A stretch of DNA of 64,000 bases from Methylococcus capsulatus (GCF_036864975.1 NZ_CP104311.1:3227513-3291512); one strand, 5' to 3'. Shown: positions 1 to 10,652, counted from the first letter of the stretch. Numbers and translations are program-made. Notes: a model not told the origin generated them from the sequence alone.

Positions 1-1
1 G

Positions 2-1438
2 CTCGACTGGAGGCTCGACAAAATCAACCTCATCCTCGTACGCGCCGGCAACATGGCCACCCCAGGATTCAGCGCACAGAGCTTAGGGTATGCCCAATAC
101 AAGCAATACGATCTCGCCTGCTGGTCGAACGATCCGGCGTATCCCGCGCTTCAGATCGCAGCGGCCGCCACCGCCAAGATCAATTTCCTGAAAAAGGGCG
201 CTTCTTATCTGTGCAGCGGCACCCTCCTGAATGACAAGGGCGATACCCAAACGCCCTGGTTCGCCACGGCCAACCACTGCCTGCCGGATCAGACCGTCGC
301 CGATACGGCCTCCTTCGAATGGTTCTGGCAGGCGACCGGCTGCAACGTCTCCGACACGGATTCACGCTACAGCCAAACCTTCGGCGGCGCGCAACTCCTG
401 TGGACCGAATTCTATCGGGAAACTTCGTTTCTCAGACTTCGGAATCCCCCGCCGGCCAATGTCTATTTTTCCAGCTGGGACACGGCCATCAGGGTCGGCG
501 AGGCCATATGGGGCGTGCATCATCCACGCGGCGACCACACCATGGTCAGCAAGGGGAAGGTCACAGCGCTGCAGATCACGTTCACCGACAGCGGCCAGGG
601 AGGCAGCCACATACTGGATGAAGTGCAATACATCTACGGCGGTACCGAAGGCGGCAGCAGCGGCTCCGGTCTGTTTGCAGTCTCCGGCGACAGTGCGTAC
701 TGGAAAGGCTCGCTGTTCGGCGGTTCGGCGGAAGACTACCAGAACAGTGTCTACAGCCATTTCGCCGGATATTACGAGCAGATCAAACCCTGGCTCACGT
801 CCTGCACGCTACCCTGGGGAGGCAGCATTCCGGGCGGCCAGAGCGTCACCGCCTACCAGAAACCCACCGCCAGCCGATGCGCTGCCGCGGCTGAAGTCCG
901 AACCTGCACCGACGGCCATCTCAGCGGAAGCTACACCTATGAAACCTGCGCCTACGTGGCAGGGGCGTCCTGCCCCCTACCCTGGGGCGGCAGCCTGGAA
1001 GACGGCCAGAGCGTCACCGCCTATCAGATCGACAGCGCCGTAACCTGCCCGTCGGTCGCGGAGGTCCGCAGATGTTCGGACGGCACCCTCAGCGGCAGCT
1101 ATGAACATCAGAGCTGCACGAGCTCCGTCGATCCGGCCTCCATGACCGTCCTCCATCCCGTTGGCGGCGAAACCTTTACCGCCGGAGAAGTCGTGCCGAT
1201 CCAGTGGCAACTGACCGGCTACGGCGCCAGGGCGAAGGTGACCATCGCCCTGTCCCAGAATGGCGGGAGGAAATGGAAGATCTTGAAATCCGGCACCAAG
1301 AATACCGGGAGCTGGAACTGGAAAGTCAAGAAGGGCCAGGTGACGTCCCAGGCGCTCATCAGGGTCTGTCTGCCCAGGACCCGGAAGACCCCGGCCGTTT
1401 GCGATGTCAGCGATGCCGTCTTTGCAGTCCAGAAGTGA
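2..1438 (+). CDS. Secreted trypsin-like serine protease (lysyl-endopeptidase type), 5' truncated
   Basis: The reading frame is open to the left window edge, so the N-terminus is missing; numbering here is from the Met at 53. An S1-type peptidase core is visible: TANHC (His75) and GGTEGGSSGSGLF (nucleophile Ser203), with the conserved GVHHPRGD segment of lysyl-endopeptidase relatives between them. Where the family usually has Asp in a DxxLLRL context, this protein has RETSFLRL (Glu), so the triad may be altered. After the protease domain come two tandem Cys-containing repeats (residues 251-299 and 307-355, each with LPWGG, GQSVTAYQ and LSGSY) and a C-terminal module (about 363-461) resembling Kre9/KNH-like beta domains. 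Probably exported; target unknown. Confidence 0.75.
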   Translation, partial: LDWRLDKINLILVRAGNMATPGFSAQSLGYAQYKQYDLACWSNDPAYPALQIAAAATAKINFLKKGASYLCSGTLLNDKGDTQTPWFATANHCLPDQTVADTASFEWFWQATGCNVSDTDSRYSQTFGGAQLLWTEFYRETSFLRLRNPPPANVYFSSWDTAIRVGEAIWGVHHPRGDHTMVSKGKVTALQITFTDSGQGGSHILDEVQYIYGGTEGGSSGSGLFAVSGDSAYWKGSLFGGSAEDYQNSVYSHFAGYYEQIKPWLTSCTLPWGGSIPGGQSVTAYQKPTASRCAAAAEVRTCTDGHLSGSYTYETCAYVAGASCPLPWGGSLEDGQSVTAYQIDSAVTCPSVAEVRRCSDGTLSGSYEHQSCTSSVDPASMTVLHPVGGETFTAGEVVPIQWQLTGYGARAKVTIALSQNGGRKWKILKSGTKNTGSWNWKVKKGQVTSQALIRVCLPRTRKTPAVCDVSDAVFAVQK

Positions 1439-1562
1439 TGCCGGCCCGTCGCAAACCGATTTCCCACAATGTATCAGGTCTTGAAAGACCACCGCTTTGG
1501 CCCCCACAATTCCATCAGTATCCCCTCCGACCCGGCCGTGTCTTTGGCAAGGAACGCGTGAG

Positions 1563-4376
1563 ATGAGCACTCAATCCGGACTATTTCCAAACAGCACCGC
1601 ATTTTCCGAAGACAACGCCGGTTTCGTCGAAGCACTGTATGAACAGTACCTGCGCGATCCGGAAGCCGTGGCGCCGGACTGGCGCGAGAAATTCCGCGCC
1701 TTTCGCGAAAGCAGGGCGGCCGAACCGGTCACTCCGCTCCCAAGCGGCGATGTCGACCGCGCCGTGCGCAAACAGGCAGCGGTGGACCGACTGATCAACC
1801 AGTATCGCACGCACGGCCATCTGTCGGCGGACAACAATCCGCTCAAGCCGGCTTTGCCTTCGCGCGAGCTGGACCCGGCCCGCTATGGCCTCGACGCCAG
1901 CGACATGGACACCGCGTTCTACGTGGACGTTCTGCAGAGCGACGAGAAGCTGCCGCTCAGAGACATTCTGGACACCCTGCAGGCAACCTACTGCCGGCAC
2001 GTCGGCGTCGAGTACATGCACATCATGGACTCCGAGATCCGGGATTGGCTCCGGCGGAAACTGGAAGGATCGCGCGCCCAAGACCGTTTCGACCGGGAAC
2101 AGAAGCGGGAGATACTGCGCCTCCTCACCGCGGCCGAGGGCATTGAGAAATACCTGCACCGGAAATACGTGGGGCAGAAGCGGTTCTCGCTGGAAGGCGC
2201 CGAAAGCCTGATCCCCCTGCTCGACGAACTGATCCAACGCTGCGGCGCCAGGGGCACACGGGAAGTCGTGCTCGGCATGGCGCACCGTGGCCGCCTCAAC
2301 GTCCTGATCAACATCCTCGGCAAGAAACCCGAACTGCTGTTTCGCGAATTCGAAGGTACCGTGAGCCAGGAAGGAGAGTCAGGCGACGTCAAGTACCACC
2401 TGGGGTTCTCCTCGGATGTGGCGAGTCCGGGCGGCCCGGTCCATCTGACCCTGGCGTTCAATCCCTCGCACCTGGAAATCATCGACCCTGTGGTCGAAGG
2501 GTCGGTACGGGCGCGCCAGGACCGGCTCACGGGCGATGCCGAGGCCGCCGTGGTGCCGGTACTCATTCACGGCGATGCCGCCTTCGCCGGCCAGGGCGTG
2601 GTCATGGAAACCCTCAACATGGCCGAAACCCGCGCCTATACCACCGGCGGCACGATACACATCGTTATCAACAACCAGATCGGCTTCACCACCAGCAATC
2701 CCTTCGACGCCCGCTCCACCCTGTACTGCACCGACGTCGCCAACATGGTCCAGGCGCCGGTGTTCCACGTGAACGGCGACGATCCGGAGGCCGTGCTTTA
2801 CGTCACCCGGCTGGCCGTCGACTACCGCATGAAATTCCGCCGCGATGTGGTGATCGACCTGCTTTGCTACCGCCGCCATGGCCACAATGAAGCGGACGAA
2901 CCAGCGGTCACCCAGCCCTTGATGTACCGCTTCATCCGCCGACATCCGCCGGTCCGAGCCTTGTACGCTGAACGGCTCATAGCTGAAGGCGTCGTCGCCC
3001 CGAACGAGCCGGCGCGAATGGATCAGGATTACCAGGACGCTCTCGCCCGAGGCGAGCCCGTGTCCAGACCGCTGCTCGGCGACTCCGCCGGCTATGTCAA
3101 GACCCGATGGGACCACTACCGGGGTACCGACTGGACTGCAGCGGCTGAAACCGGCCTGCCGATGGCGGACCTCGTCGCCATAGCAGAACGGATGACGGCA
3201 CTGCCCGCCGGCTTCGAAGCACACGCCCGGGTCGAAGCGATCCATGCCGCACGCCGGCGGATGGCGGCCGGCGAACTTCCCGCCGACTGGGGATTCGGCG
3301 AGATCCTCGCTTACGCCTCCCTGCTGTGGGAAGGCCGCAATGTCCGCCTGACGGGCCAGGACGTCGGACGCGGCACTTTTTTCCACCGCCATGCCATCAT
3401 CCACGAACAGCGTACCGGAGAGGTCTACGCCCCGCTCCAACACCTGAAGGCCGGCCAGGGGAGATTCGACATCTACGATTCGCTGTTGTCCGAAGAGGGT
3501 GTACTGGGCTTCGAATACGGCTACAGCAGCTCGGAACCCGACACTCTGGTGATCTGGGAAGCCCAGTTCGGCGACTTCGCCAATACTGCCCAAGTCGTGA
3601 TCGACCAGTTCATCTCCTCCGGAGAAACCAAGTGGGGCCGACTGAGCGGGCTGACCCTGCTGCTACCACATGGCTACGAAGGACAAGGTCCCGAACATTC
3701 CTCGGCCCGTCTGGAACGCTATCTCCAGCTCTGCGCCGGCGACAATATGCAGGTCTGTGTGCCGACCACCCCAGCTCAGATTTTCCACCTCCTGCGGCGC
3801 CAGCTGCTGCGTCCGTACCGCAGGCCGCTGATCGTGCTGACACCCAAGAGCCTGCTACGCCACAAGCTGGCCACCTCCAGCCTCTCCGAGTTCGCCCAAG
3901 GTAGCTTCCGCTGCGTGATCGACGAGACCGACCGCCATGAACCGGCCCGGATCACCCGCCTCGTGCTGTGCGCTGGCAAGGTCTATTACGACCTGCTGGA
4001 AACCCGGCGGCGGTACCAGCTGAACCATGTCGCCCTGGTCCGCATCGAGCAGCTTTATCCGTTCCCGCGAAAGGACTTTCTGGCCATGCTGGAACGCTAT
4101 CCCAATCTGCAGGAACTGATCTGGTGCCAGGAGGAGCCGGAAAACCAAGGTGCCTGGCATCAAATCAAACACCGTTTCCCCGGCATTCTGGACCGTTCCT
4201 TCGACATCGGCTATGCCGGTCCGCCGATGTCCGCCGCGCCGGCGGTCGGCCATTTCCGCCAGCATATCGAACAGCAGAAAATGCTGGTGGAACGTGCCCT
4301 CGTTCTTCCTGTCTCTCCCACTGCGACGACGGAAATAGCCCATGCGCATCGAAATCAGTGTTCCTCCTCTGCCTGA
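1563..4376 (+). CDS. sucA: 2-oxoglutarate dehydrogenase E1 component
   Basis: Thiamine-diphosphate-dependent E1 of the 2-oxoglutarate dehydrogenase complex (TCA cycle, cytoplasm), which decarboxylates 2-oxoglutarate and transfers succinyl to the lipoyl group of E2. 937 aa, near the usual ~930. Seen: N-terminal [43 protein letters not shown] and the C-terminal RIEQLYPFP segment. The start at 1563 is chosen because AAGGA at 1549-1553 lies 9 bases upstream and the protein then begins like other SucA; an in-frame codon at 1497 has no such support. The 3' end overlaps sucB by 35 bases. No E3 (lpd) follows, so E3 must be encoded elsewhere. Confidence 0.96.
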   Translation: MSTQSGLFPNSTAFSEDNAGFVEALYEQYLRDPEAVAPDWREKFRAFRESRAAEPVTPLPSGDVDRAVRKQAAVDRLINQYRTHGHLSADNNPLKPALPSRELDPARYGLDASDMDTAFYVDVLQSDEKLPLRDILDTLQATYCRHVGVEYMHIMDSEIRDWLRRKLEGSRAQDRFDREQKREILRLLTAAEGIEKYLHRKYVGQKRFSLEGAESLIPLLDELIQRCGARGTREVVLGMAHRGRLNVLINILGKKPELLFREFEGTVSQEGESGDVKYHLGFSSDVASPGGPVHLTLAFNPSHLEIIDPVVEGSVRARQDRLTGDAEAAVVPVLIHGDAAFAGQGVVMETLNMAETRAYTTGGTIHIVINNQIGFTTSNPFDARSTLYCTDVANMVQAPVFHVNGDDPEAVLYVTRLAVDYRMKFRRDVVIDLLCYRRHGHNEADEPAVTQPLMYRFIRRHPPVRALYAERLIAEGVVAPNEPARMDQDYQDALARGEPVSRPLLGDSAGYVKTRWDHYRGTDWTAAAETGLPMADLVAIAERMTALPAGFEAHARVEAIHAARRRMAAGELPADWGFGEILAYASLLWEGRNVRLTGQDVGRGTFFHRHAIIHEQRTGEVYAPLQHLKAGQGRFDIYDSLLSEEGVLGFEYGYSSSEPDTLVIWEAQFGDFANTAQVVIDQFISSGETKWGRLSGLTLLLPHGYEGQGPEHSSARLERYLQLCAGDNMQVCVPTTPAQIFHLLRRQLLRPYRRPLIVLTPKSLLRHKLATSSLSEFAQGSFRCVIDETDRHEPARITRLVLCAGKVYYDLLETRRRYQLNHVALVRIEQLYPFPRKDFLAMLERYPNLQELIWCQEEPENQGAWHQIKHRFPGILDRSFDIGYAGPPMSAAPAVGHFRQHIEQQKMLVERALVLPVSPTATTEIAHAHRNQCSSSA

Positions 4377-5487
4377 GTCGGTCAGCGACGCCACACTGCT
4401 GGACTGGCACAAGAACGTCGGCGAGACGGTGGGCAAGGGCGAAAACCTGGTCGACCTCGAAACCGACAAAGTGGTGTTGGAAGTTCCGGCCCCGGAGGAC
4501 GGGGTGGTGGTCGAACTGCGGGGCGGCAAGGGCGATGTCGTGGTCAGCGGCCAGCCGATCGCCGTGATCGACACGGCGGTTCGGCCCGCCACACCCGCCG
4601 CCGCCAGGGCGACGGACAAACCGGCAGCGGTGCTGAGCCCGGCGGTACGCCGCTTGGTTGCTGAACATGCCCTCGATCCGGCGCTGATTCCGGCCAGTGG
4701 ACGTGACGGACGGCTGACCAAACAGGATGTGCTGGATTTCTTGGAAACCAAACCCGCTGCAGAGAAGGTACGCCTGCCGCCCGGCGGGCGAAGCGAACGC
4801 CGGGTACCCATGAGCCGACTGCGCGCCAGGATCGCCGAGCGCATGCTGGAAGCCCAGCACCGGACCGCCACCCTGACCACCTTCAACGAGGTCAGTCTGC
4901 AGAAGGTGTTCGACATCCGCAACGCACACAAGGCCCGCTTCGAGCAGCAGCATGGCATCAAACTCGGCTTCATGTCGTTCTTCGTCAAGGCTTCGGTGGA
5001 AGCGCTGCGCCGATTTCCCATCGTTAATGCTTCCCTTGAAGGCGAGGAAATCGTCTACCATGACTATTACGACATCGGCATCGCCGTTTCCACGGACCGC
5101 GGGCTGGTCGTGCCGATCCTGCGCGATGCCGACCAGGCCGGTTTCGCCGGGATCGAGAAAGCGATCGCCGAATTCGGCCAGAAAGCGCGCAGCGGCAAGC
5201 TGAGCCTGGACGAACTCAGCGGCGGAACCTTCACCATCACCAACGGCGGCATCTTCGGTTCCATGCTTTCGACGCCGATCCTCAACCCACCGCAGAGCGC
5301 TATCCTCGGCATGCACGCCATCAAGGAACGGCCGGTGGTGGAAGACGGCCAGATCGTGATCCGGCCCATGATCTATCTGGCACTGTCCTATGACCACCGT
5401 CTCATCGACGGCCGTGATGCGGTCTCCTTCCTTTTTACCGTCAAGGAACTGCTCGAAGATCCCATCCGCCTCTTGCTCGAAGTGTGA
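4342..5487 (+). CDS. sucB: 2-oxoglutarate dehydrogenase E2 (dihydrolipoamide succinyltransferase)
   Basis: Core acyltransferase of the 2-oxoglutarate dehydrogenase complex, 381 aa. Domains in order: one lipoyl domain (residues 1-77, lipoyl Lys in [11 protein letters not shown]), a flexible linker, a peripheral-subunit-binding segment ([17 protein letters not shown], about 93-133), then the catalytic domain with [13 protein letters not shown] holding the active-site His and Asp. The start at 4342 is kept, despite the 35-base overlap with sucA, because the lipoyl fold begins at once ([12 protein letters not shown]). The PESV/DA signature and the sucA partner favour succinyl- over acetyltransferase. 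Ends 31 bases before the convergent ppk1. Confidence 0.95.
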   Translation: MRIEISVPPLPESVSDATLLDWHKNVGETVGKGENLVDLETDKVVLEVPAPEDGVVVELRGGKGDVVVSGQPIAVIDTAVRPATPAAARATDKPAAVLSPAVRRLVAEHALDPALIPASGRDGRLTKQDVLDFLETKPAAEKVRLPPGGRSERRVPMSRLRARIAERMLEAQHRTATLTTFNEVSLQKVFDIRNAHKARFEQQHGIKLGFMSFFVKASVEALRRFPIVNASLEGEEIVYHDYYDIGIAVSTDRGLVVPILRDADQAGFAGIEKAIAEFGQKARSGKLSLDELSGGTFTITNGGIFGSMLSTPILNPPQSAILGMHAIKERPVVEDGQIVIRPMIYLALSYDHRLIDGRDAVSFLFTVKELLEDPIRLLLEV

Positions 5488-5518
5488 GCCCAGGAAGGAT
5501 GCCAGCCCCGCCGGCCCG

Positions 5519-7876
5519 TCACACGGCTTTCTTGAGCGCCTCCAGCAGTTCCGCCTGGGCATCGCAATGGTGGACGTCGGGCAGCCGCTGATAGCTTCCG
5601 TCCGCACACAGTTGCCAGGAGTGGCAATCGTCTTTCAAATAAAGCTCCAGATCATTGCGTACCCGCTCGGCCAACTTCTTGTTTTCGATGGGAAAGCAGG
5701 TTTCCACCCGGCGGAACATGTTGCGCGCCATGAAATCCGCGCTGGCCGCATAGATCTCGGGCTCCCCGCCGTTCTCGAAGCAGTACACACGGCTATGTTC
5801 GAGGAACCGTCCGACGATGGAGCGCACCTCGATGTTCTCCGAAACACCAGGAATGCCAGGCCGTAAGCAGCAGACGCCGCGCACGATCAGTTTGACCTGC
5901 ACCCCCGCGCACGAGGCGCGGTAAAGCGCACGAATCAGCTTGGGCTCGACCAGAGAATTGATCTTGATGACGATCCTCGCCGGTCTTCCCTCCTTCGCAT
6001 GCTCGATTTCCCGCTCGATCTTGCGGATCAGGGTCTTGTGGAGGGTGAACGGCGACTGCAACAGCTTGTGCAGCTTGCCCATCTTGCCCAGGCTGGTGAG
6101 CTGAACGAATACCCGCTGCACGTCCTCACCCAGCGCCTTGTCGGAAGTCATCAGGCCATAATCGGTGTACATCCGGGCGGTGCGGGGATGGTAATTGCCG
6201 GTACCCAGGTGGGTGTAGTACCGCAGCGTCCGCCCTTCCCTGCGCAGGATCAGCAGGATCTTGGCATGGGTCTTGTAGCCGACGATGCCGTAGACCACCT
6301 GTACGCCGGCCTCCTGCAGGCGGGTGGCAAGCGAAATGTTGGCGCGTTCGTCGAACCGTGCCAGGAGTTCCACCACGGCGGTCACTTCCTTGCCGGCCCG
6401 AGCGGCCCGCGCCAGCGCATCGACGATGGGCGAATCCGGTCCGGTGCGGTAGAGCGTCTGCTTGATAGCGACCACCTGCGGATCGTCGGCGGCCTGACGC
6501 AGCAGATCAATGACAGGGATGAATGACTCGTAAGGATGGTGCAGCAGGATATCCTGCCGGCGCAAGACCTCGAAGAAATCCTGGTGCCCCGTGAGCTGCG
6601 CTGGCCACCCCGGCGTGAAGGGCGGATATTTGAGGTCCGGCCGGTCGACCAGATCATAGATCTCGCGGGCCCGGCTCAGATTGACCGGCCCGTCCACCCG
6701 ATAAAGGCGGTCCTCGCCGAGGCCGAACTGGCTCAGCAGGAACTCGACAACTGCGTCCGGGCAGTTGTCGGCCACCTCCAGCCGTACCTCGTCGCCGTAG
6801 TTACGGCTCGCCAGTTCGCCTTCGACCGCCTGCAGCAGATCATCGATTTCTTCCTCGTCCAGAAACAGATCGCTGTTGCGGGTCACCCGGAACTGATAGC
6901 ACCCTTTCACCTTCATGCCGTGAAAAAGGTCGTCGACAAAGGCATGAATGATGGACGAGAGGAACACGAAGTCGTGCAGCCTACCGCCGGTCACGCTCTT
7001 CGGCAATTGGATGATGCGCGGTAGCGCCCGCGGCGCCTGCAGGATGGCGAGATGGATGTTGCGACCGAAGGCATCCTTCCCGGCGAGGGAGATGATGAAA
7101 TTCAGGGCTTTGTTGAGGGGACGTGGGAACGGATGGGTCGGATCCAGCCCGATCGGACTGAGAATCGGCGCCAACTCCTCCTCGAAGTACCGCCGCAGCC
7201 ATTTGTGCTGGGCATCGGTCCAGTCGGAACGGCGGATGAAGCGGATGCCTTCGGCTTCCAGCGCGGGCAGTAACTCCTGATTGAGCACGCGGTACTGCTC
7301 AGCGACCAGTTCGTGGGCGCGTTCGCTGATAGCGGCAAGAACTTCCTGCGGCGTCATGTTGTCCGGCTCAGTGTGCGCCGCCCCGAGTTCTGATTTTTGC
7401 AGCAGGCCGGCGACCCTGATTTCGAAGAACTCATCCATATTGGAACAGGCGATGCTCAGGAAATTGAGCCGTTCCAGCAGTGGCGTCCGTCCATCCTTGG
7501 CCTGCTCCAGTACCCGGCGGTTGAACTCCAGCAGGCTGAGTTCCCGGTTCAGGAAGCCTCGTGAATCGTCCAGGCCGACGTCCTCCGCGGAAAGCTCCCC
7601 CACCCCGGCCAGACCCGTGGCGGCGGCCGATTCTTCGCGCCCTTTTCCCATGTCACCCACCATGAATTTGGCGGCCCTGACCATACGCTGGGCTTTCTGC
7701 CGGCTCAGGCCTGGAATCTTGGTGAGCCGGCCGACGTCGGCATCGGCAAGCTCCTCGACCGAAAAAATCCCGTGCTCGGCCAGCATGATCCGTGTGGACT
7801 TGCTGAGACCTTTGACTTTACTGATGACCAAACGTCCTTCCTCCTTCTCCGTTCTATTGCCTTCCACGGTCTCCAT
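5519..7876 (-). CDS. ppk1: Polyphosphate kinase 1 with N-terminal helix-hairpin-helix domain
   Basis: Reversible synthesis of inorganic polyphosphate from ATP. From about residue 107 this is canonical PPK1: GFLNRELSLLEFNRRVLEQA, NMDEFFEIRVAGL, KTHAK with the autophosphorylated His, and a second His in FLEHSRVYCFENGG. Unusually, residues about 17-73 form an extra module with two GLS-type hairpins (VKGLSKSTRIMLAEHGI and KIPGLSRQKAQRMVRAA), a helix-hairpin-helix pattern typical of DNA-binding or DNA-repair proteins, joined by a ~30-aa linker. The start is the ATG at 7876, sharing one base with the msrB stop (TGATG); a TTG one codon upstream is also possible. Coupled behind msrB. Confidence 0.93.
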   Translation of the reverse strand: METVEGNRTEKEEGRLVISKVKGLSKSTRIMLAEHGIFSVEELADADVGRLTKIPGLSRQKAQRMVRAAKFMVGDMGKGREESAAATGLAGVGELSAEDVGLDDSRGFLNRELSLLEFNRRVLEQAKDGRTPLLERLNFLSIACSNMDEFFEIRVAGLLQKSELGAAHTEPDNMTPQEVLAAISERAHELVAEQYRVLNQELLPALEAEGIRFIRRSDWTDAQHKWLRRYFEEELAPILSPIGLDPTHPFPRPLNKALNFIISLAGKDAFGRNIHLAILQAPRALPRIIQLPKSVTGGRLHDFVFLSSIIHAFVDDLFHGMKVKGCYQFRVTRNSDLFLDEEEIDDLLQAVEGELASRNYGDEVRLEVADNCPDAVVEFLLSQFGLGEDRLYRVDGPVNLSRAREIYDLVDRPDLKYPPFTPGWPAQLTGHQDFFEVLRRQDILLHHPYESFIPVIDLLRQAADDPQVVAIKQTLYRTGPDSPIVDALARAARAGKEVTAVVELLARFDERANISLATRLQEAGVQVVYGIVGYKTHAKILLILRREGRTLRYYTHLGTGNYHPRTARMYTDYGLMTSDKALGEDVQRVFVQLTSLGKMGKLHKLLQSPFTLHKTLIRKIEREIEHAKEGRPARIVIKINSLVEPKLIRALYRASCAGVQVKLIVRGVCCLRPGIPGVSENIEVRSIVGRFLEHSRVYCFENGGEPEIYAASADFMARNMFRRVETCFPIENKKLAERVRNDLELYLKDDCHSWQLCADGSYQRLPDVHHCDAQAELLEALKKAV

Positions 7877-8331
7877 CAATCGAACAGTTTCAGATACTCC
7901 TCATATCCGGCCTCCGCCAGTTCCTCTTTGGGGATGAAGCGCAAAGCGCCGGAATTGATGCAATAGCGCTTGCCTGTCGGCGCCGGCCCATCATCGAAGA
8001 CGTGTCCCAGATGGGAGTCTCCATATCTGCTGCGCACTTCGGTCCGGACCATCAGGTGGGAATGGTCGCTCAACGTGACGATGTGATCGGGCTCCAGCGG
8101 CCGGGTGAAACTCGGCCAGCCCGTTCCCGAATCGAATTTATCGATCGAGCTGAACAACGGCTCACCCGACACGATGTCCACGTAGATGCCTTCCCGATGG
8201 TTGTCCCAGTACGGATTGGCAAATGGTCGTTCGGTGCCGTTTCCCCGGCAGATCGCGTACTGTTCCTCGCTCAGCCGTTCTTTGATCTCTTCCTCCGTCG
8301 GCTTCCTGAAGCTTTCTCGGTCCCAACCCAT
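7876..8331 (-). CDS. msrB: Peptide-methionine (R)-S-oxide reductase
   Basis: Reduces the R epimer of methionine sulfoxide in oxidised proteins. 151 aa, a single MsrB domain: [31 protein letters not shown], and [11 protein letters not shown] with the catalytic Cys. The CxxC zinc pair present in many free MsrB enzymes is absent (SGEPLFSS occurs there), so this is the zinc-free form. The start at 8331 is supported by GGAG about nine bases upstream and by protein length; a longer in-frame extension runs into the riboswitch region and is not credible. Translationally coupled to ppk1 (TGATG). Confidence 0.93.
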   Translation of the reverse strand: MGWDRESFRKPTEEEIKERLSEEQYAICRGNGTERPFANPYWDNHREGIYVDIVSGEPLFSSIDKFDSGTGWPSFTRPLEPDHIVTLSDHSHLMVRTEVRSRYGDSHLGHVFDDGPAPTGKRYCINSGALRFIPKEELAEAGYEEYLKLFD

Positions 8332-8416
8332 AGCCGTGTCTCCGTCGAAATCTAAAAAAAATTCAATTATTGAACATTGGCGTTCCGGCTTCCATCCGCT
8401 ACAATCCGCGCCCTTC

Positions 8417-8622
8417 ACAGGTGTCGACCGGCGGACTAGCCGGTCGGTGAAACGGGAAGCCGGTGCGGATACCTTATCCCAATCCGGCGCTGCCCCCGCA
8501 ACGGTGATTGAGCCGGAACGTATCAAACGTTCCGAGGCGGATTCTTTATGCCACTGCGCGCATGCGCGGGAAGGCAGAACACCGCCCGGCGTCACGCCGC
8601 TCATCAGCCCGGAGACCGGCCT
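8417..8622 (+). promoter_or_regulatory. Cobalamin (B12) riboswitch aptamer
   Basis: The leader of the TonB receptor gene holds the conserved pieces of a cobalamin riboswitch in order: AAACGGGAAGCCGGTG near 8450-8465, GCTGCCCCCGCAACGGT near 8489-8505, GCCACTG and GGGAAGGC near 8550-8575, and the B12 box AGCCCGGAGACCGGCC at 8606-8621. Family knowledge: adenosylcobalamin binding represses downstream uptake genes. Boundaries are approximate. Confidence 0.93.
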
Positions 8623-8642
8623 GCGATTGACATGAAGACCCC

Positions 8643-8671
8643 GCGGAGGGCGAGGGTCGCGCCCCGCTTTT
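8643..8671 (+). terminator. Candidate intrinsic terminator in the riboswitch expression platform
   Basis: GCGGAGGGCG (8643-8652) can pair with CGCCCCGC (8660-8667) through a bulged 8-bp GC stem, directly followed by TTTT (8668-8671). It lies between the aptamer and the receptor start, where a B12-controlled terminator would sit. A second perfect 6-bp hairpin (8689-8694 with 8701-8706) follows. The U tract is short, so translational control remains possible. Confidence 0.45.
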
Positions 8672-8774
8672 GCCGGCAAACTACCCACCCTGCCGACCCG
8701 GGCAGGCCTTTCGACCTCCGCGAAACCGTTAACGCCATGCGGGTGTGCATGGCCATCCCATGCAGAGGTCCCAC

Positions 8775-10652
8775 GTGAAATTCCGGCTTTTCCTCTCGGC
8801 GCTCGGCGCCACGCTTTCCTTCGACATTCTGGCCATCGACAGCGACCCCGCGGAACTCGACACTGTGGTGATCACGGCCACCCGCACCGAAACGCCGAGC
8901 CGGCAAATCGGCAGCTCCGTCACCGTCCTGACCGCCGAGGACATCAAAGAGCGGGGCATCTATTCGGTCGACCAGATCCTGCGCATCGTTCCCGGCCTCG
9001 ACGTGGCCCAGAGCGGCGGTCCGGGGCGGGAGACCTCCGTGTTCCTGCGCGGCGCCAATTCGGGCCAGACCATCGTCCTGATCGACTGGACCGAGATGAA
9101 CGACCCGTCCTCCGCCAATGCCGGCTTCGACTTCGCCAATCTGACCGTCGACAACATCGAGCGCATCGAAATCCTGCGGGGGGCTGCCAGTTCGGTTTAC
9201 GGCTCGGAAGCCATCGGCGGGGTGATTAACATCATCACCAAGAAAGGCACTGGCAAACCGAAGCTGAAAGCCAGCGTGGACGGCGGCACCTACGACACGT
9301 GGCGGGTCATGGGCGACGTCGCCGGCGGCGATCCTAGCCTCAACTACAGCCTCACCGCCAGCCATCGCGAGATTCGCGGCTTTTCCGCCGCCGACCAGCA
9401 CTTTGGCGCCACCGAGCGTGATGGTTACCGCAACACCACCATCAGCACCCGCCTTGACGGCAAACCCGCCGACGACCTGGAACTGGGCTGGAGCCTGCGT
9501 TACGACGAAGGCTTCACCAAGCTGGACAACTACGATTTTCTGCGTAGACGCCCGGTCGACGACCCCAACTTCACAGGCACCACGAACGAGCTCTATACCC
9601 GCGGTTTCGGCACTCTCAAGCTGTTCGACAATCTGTGGGAACAGACCGCCGGCATAGCCTACACCCGTGTGGACCGCCAGTACGACAACGCCGCCAACCC
9701 GGACGACCCTTTCCCATTCCGCGCCGCCTACCTGGGCGAAAAGATCAAAGGCAATTGGCTCAATACGCTGCGTCCGCATGAAACCAACACGGTATCCTTC
9801 GGCATCGACGACGAGGAGGACACCATGACGATCGTGGAACCCTCGCCGTTCGTCAAGAGCTACAACACCCTGGGGTATTTTCTCGAAGACCAGATCAACC
9901 CCTTCGACGGGTGGTCCACCACGGTCAACGTACGGCATGACCACAACAATTTCGTCGGCGGCAAAACGACCTGGCGGGTCAGCCAGGTCTGGACCGCGCC
10001 GCACCTCGAAACGCGGTTGAAGGCCAACTACGGCACCGGCTTCAAGGTGCCCGCGCTCGCCCAGCTCTACGATCCCTTGTACGACACGGGAAACCCGAAC
10101 CTCCGTCCGGAAACCAGTACGAACTGGGACGTCGGCATCGAACAGCCGTTCTGGGGGGCCGTGAGAGGCAATGCCGGCATCGTGTATTTCAACAACCGTT
10201 TCAACGACCTGATCCAGTTCGATCCCGTCGCGTTCCGCATGGAAAACATCAACAATGCTACCGCCAAGGGCGTGGAGACCTACGTCGAACTGAATCCGCT
10301 GGCCGGCCTGGATATACGGGGCACCTATACCTACATGGAAAGCCGCGACCAGGATACCGGAACCCCGCTCTATCAAAGAGCCCGTAACAAAGGAGCATTC
10401 GATCTCAACTACCGCTTCGGCAGCGATGCCAACGTCCACGCCAACATCGTGATGGCCGGCCCCCGGCTCAGCACGGGAAACCGGATCGCGGCCGGTTATG
10501 TCATCCTCAACCTCGCGGCATCCTATGAGGTCAGCGACCGCCTATCGCTGTGGACCCGTGTGGATAATGCGCTCAACAAGTGGTATGAGGAAGTCTATGG
10601 CTACGGAGCCACGGGGGCTGCAGCTTACGGCGGTCTGAACCTGACCTATTAG
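8775..10652 (+). CDS. btuB: TonB-dependent outer-membrane receptor, vitamin B12 (BtuB-like)
   Basis: Outer-membrane beta-barrel importer energised by TonB. About 625 aa: short signal peptide, TonB box DTVVITATR, plug domain ([57 protein letters not shown]), barrel, and an aromatic C-terminus ending in LTY. Substrate assignment rests mainly on the cobalamin riboswitch upstream. The start is probably GTG at 8775 (AGAGG at 8764-8768 is well spaced and the signal peptide follows); ATG codons at 8745 and 8760 in the same frame are alternatives. Divergent from msrB; ends 10 bases before the convergent sspB. Confidence 0.88.
   Translation: MKFRLFLSALGATLSFDILAIDSDPAELDTVVITATRTETPSRQIGSSVTVLTAEDIKERGIYSVDQILRIVPGLDVAQSGGPGRETSVFLRGANSGQTIVLIDWTEMNDPSSANAGFDFANLTVDNIERIEILRGAASSVYGSEAIGGVINIITKKGTGKPKLKASVDGGTYDTWRVMGDVAGGDPSLNYSLTASHREIRGFSAADQHFGATERDGYRNTTISTRLDGKPADDLELGWSLRYDEGFTKLDNYDFLRRRPVDDPNFTGTTNELYTRGFGTLKLFDNLWEQTAGIAYTRVDRQYDNAANPDDPFPFRAAYLGEKIKGNWLNTLRPHETNTVSFGIDDEEDTMTIVEPSPFVKSYNTLGYFLEDQINPFDGWSTTVNVRHDHNNFVGGKTTWRVSQVWTAPHLETRLKANYGTGFKVPALAQLYDPLYDTGNPNLRPETSTNWDVGIEQPFWGAVRGNAGIVYFNNRFNDLIQFDPVAFRMENINNATAKGVETYVELNPLAGLDIRGTYTYMESRDQDTGTPLYQRARNKGAFDLNYRFGSDANVHANIVMAGPRLSTGNRIAAGYVILNLAASYEVSDRLSLWTRVDNALNKWYEEVYGYGATGAAAYGGLNLTY

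Noticed and set aside
1497-1562. In-frame N-terminal extension of sucA
   Set aside because: No SD and no family similarity; the ATG at 1563 has AAGGA at the right spacing.
2379-5607. Long antisense frames across sucA and sucB (404, 388 and 480 codons)
   Set aside because: Shadows of sucA/sucB; no homologous features.
8604-10439. 611-codon open frame antisense to the TonB receptor
   Set aside because: The sense strand has TonB box, plug and barrel plus a riboswitch; the antisense is a shadow.
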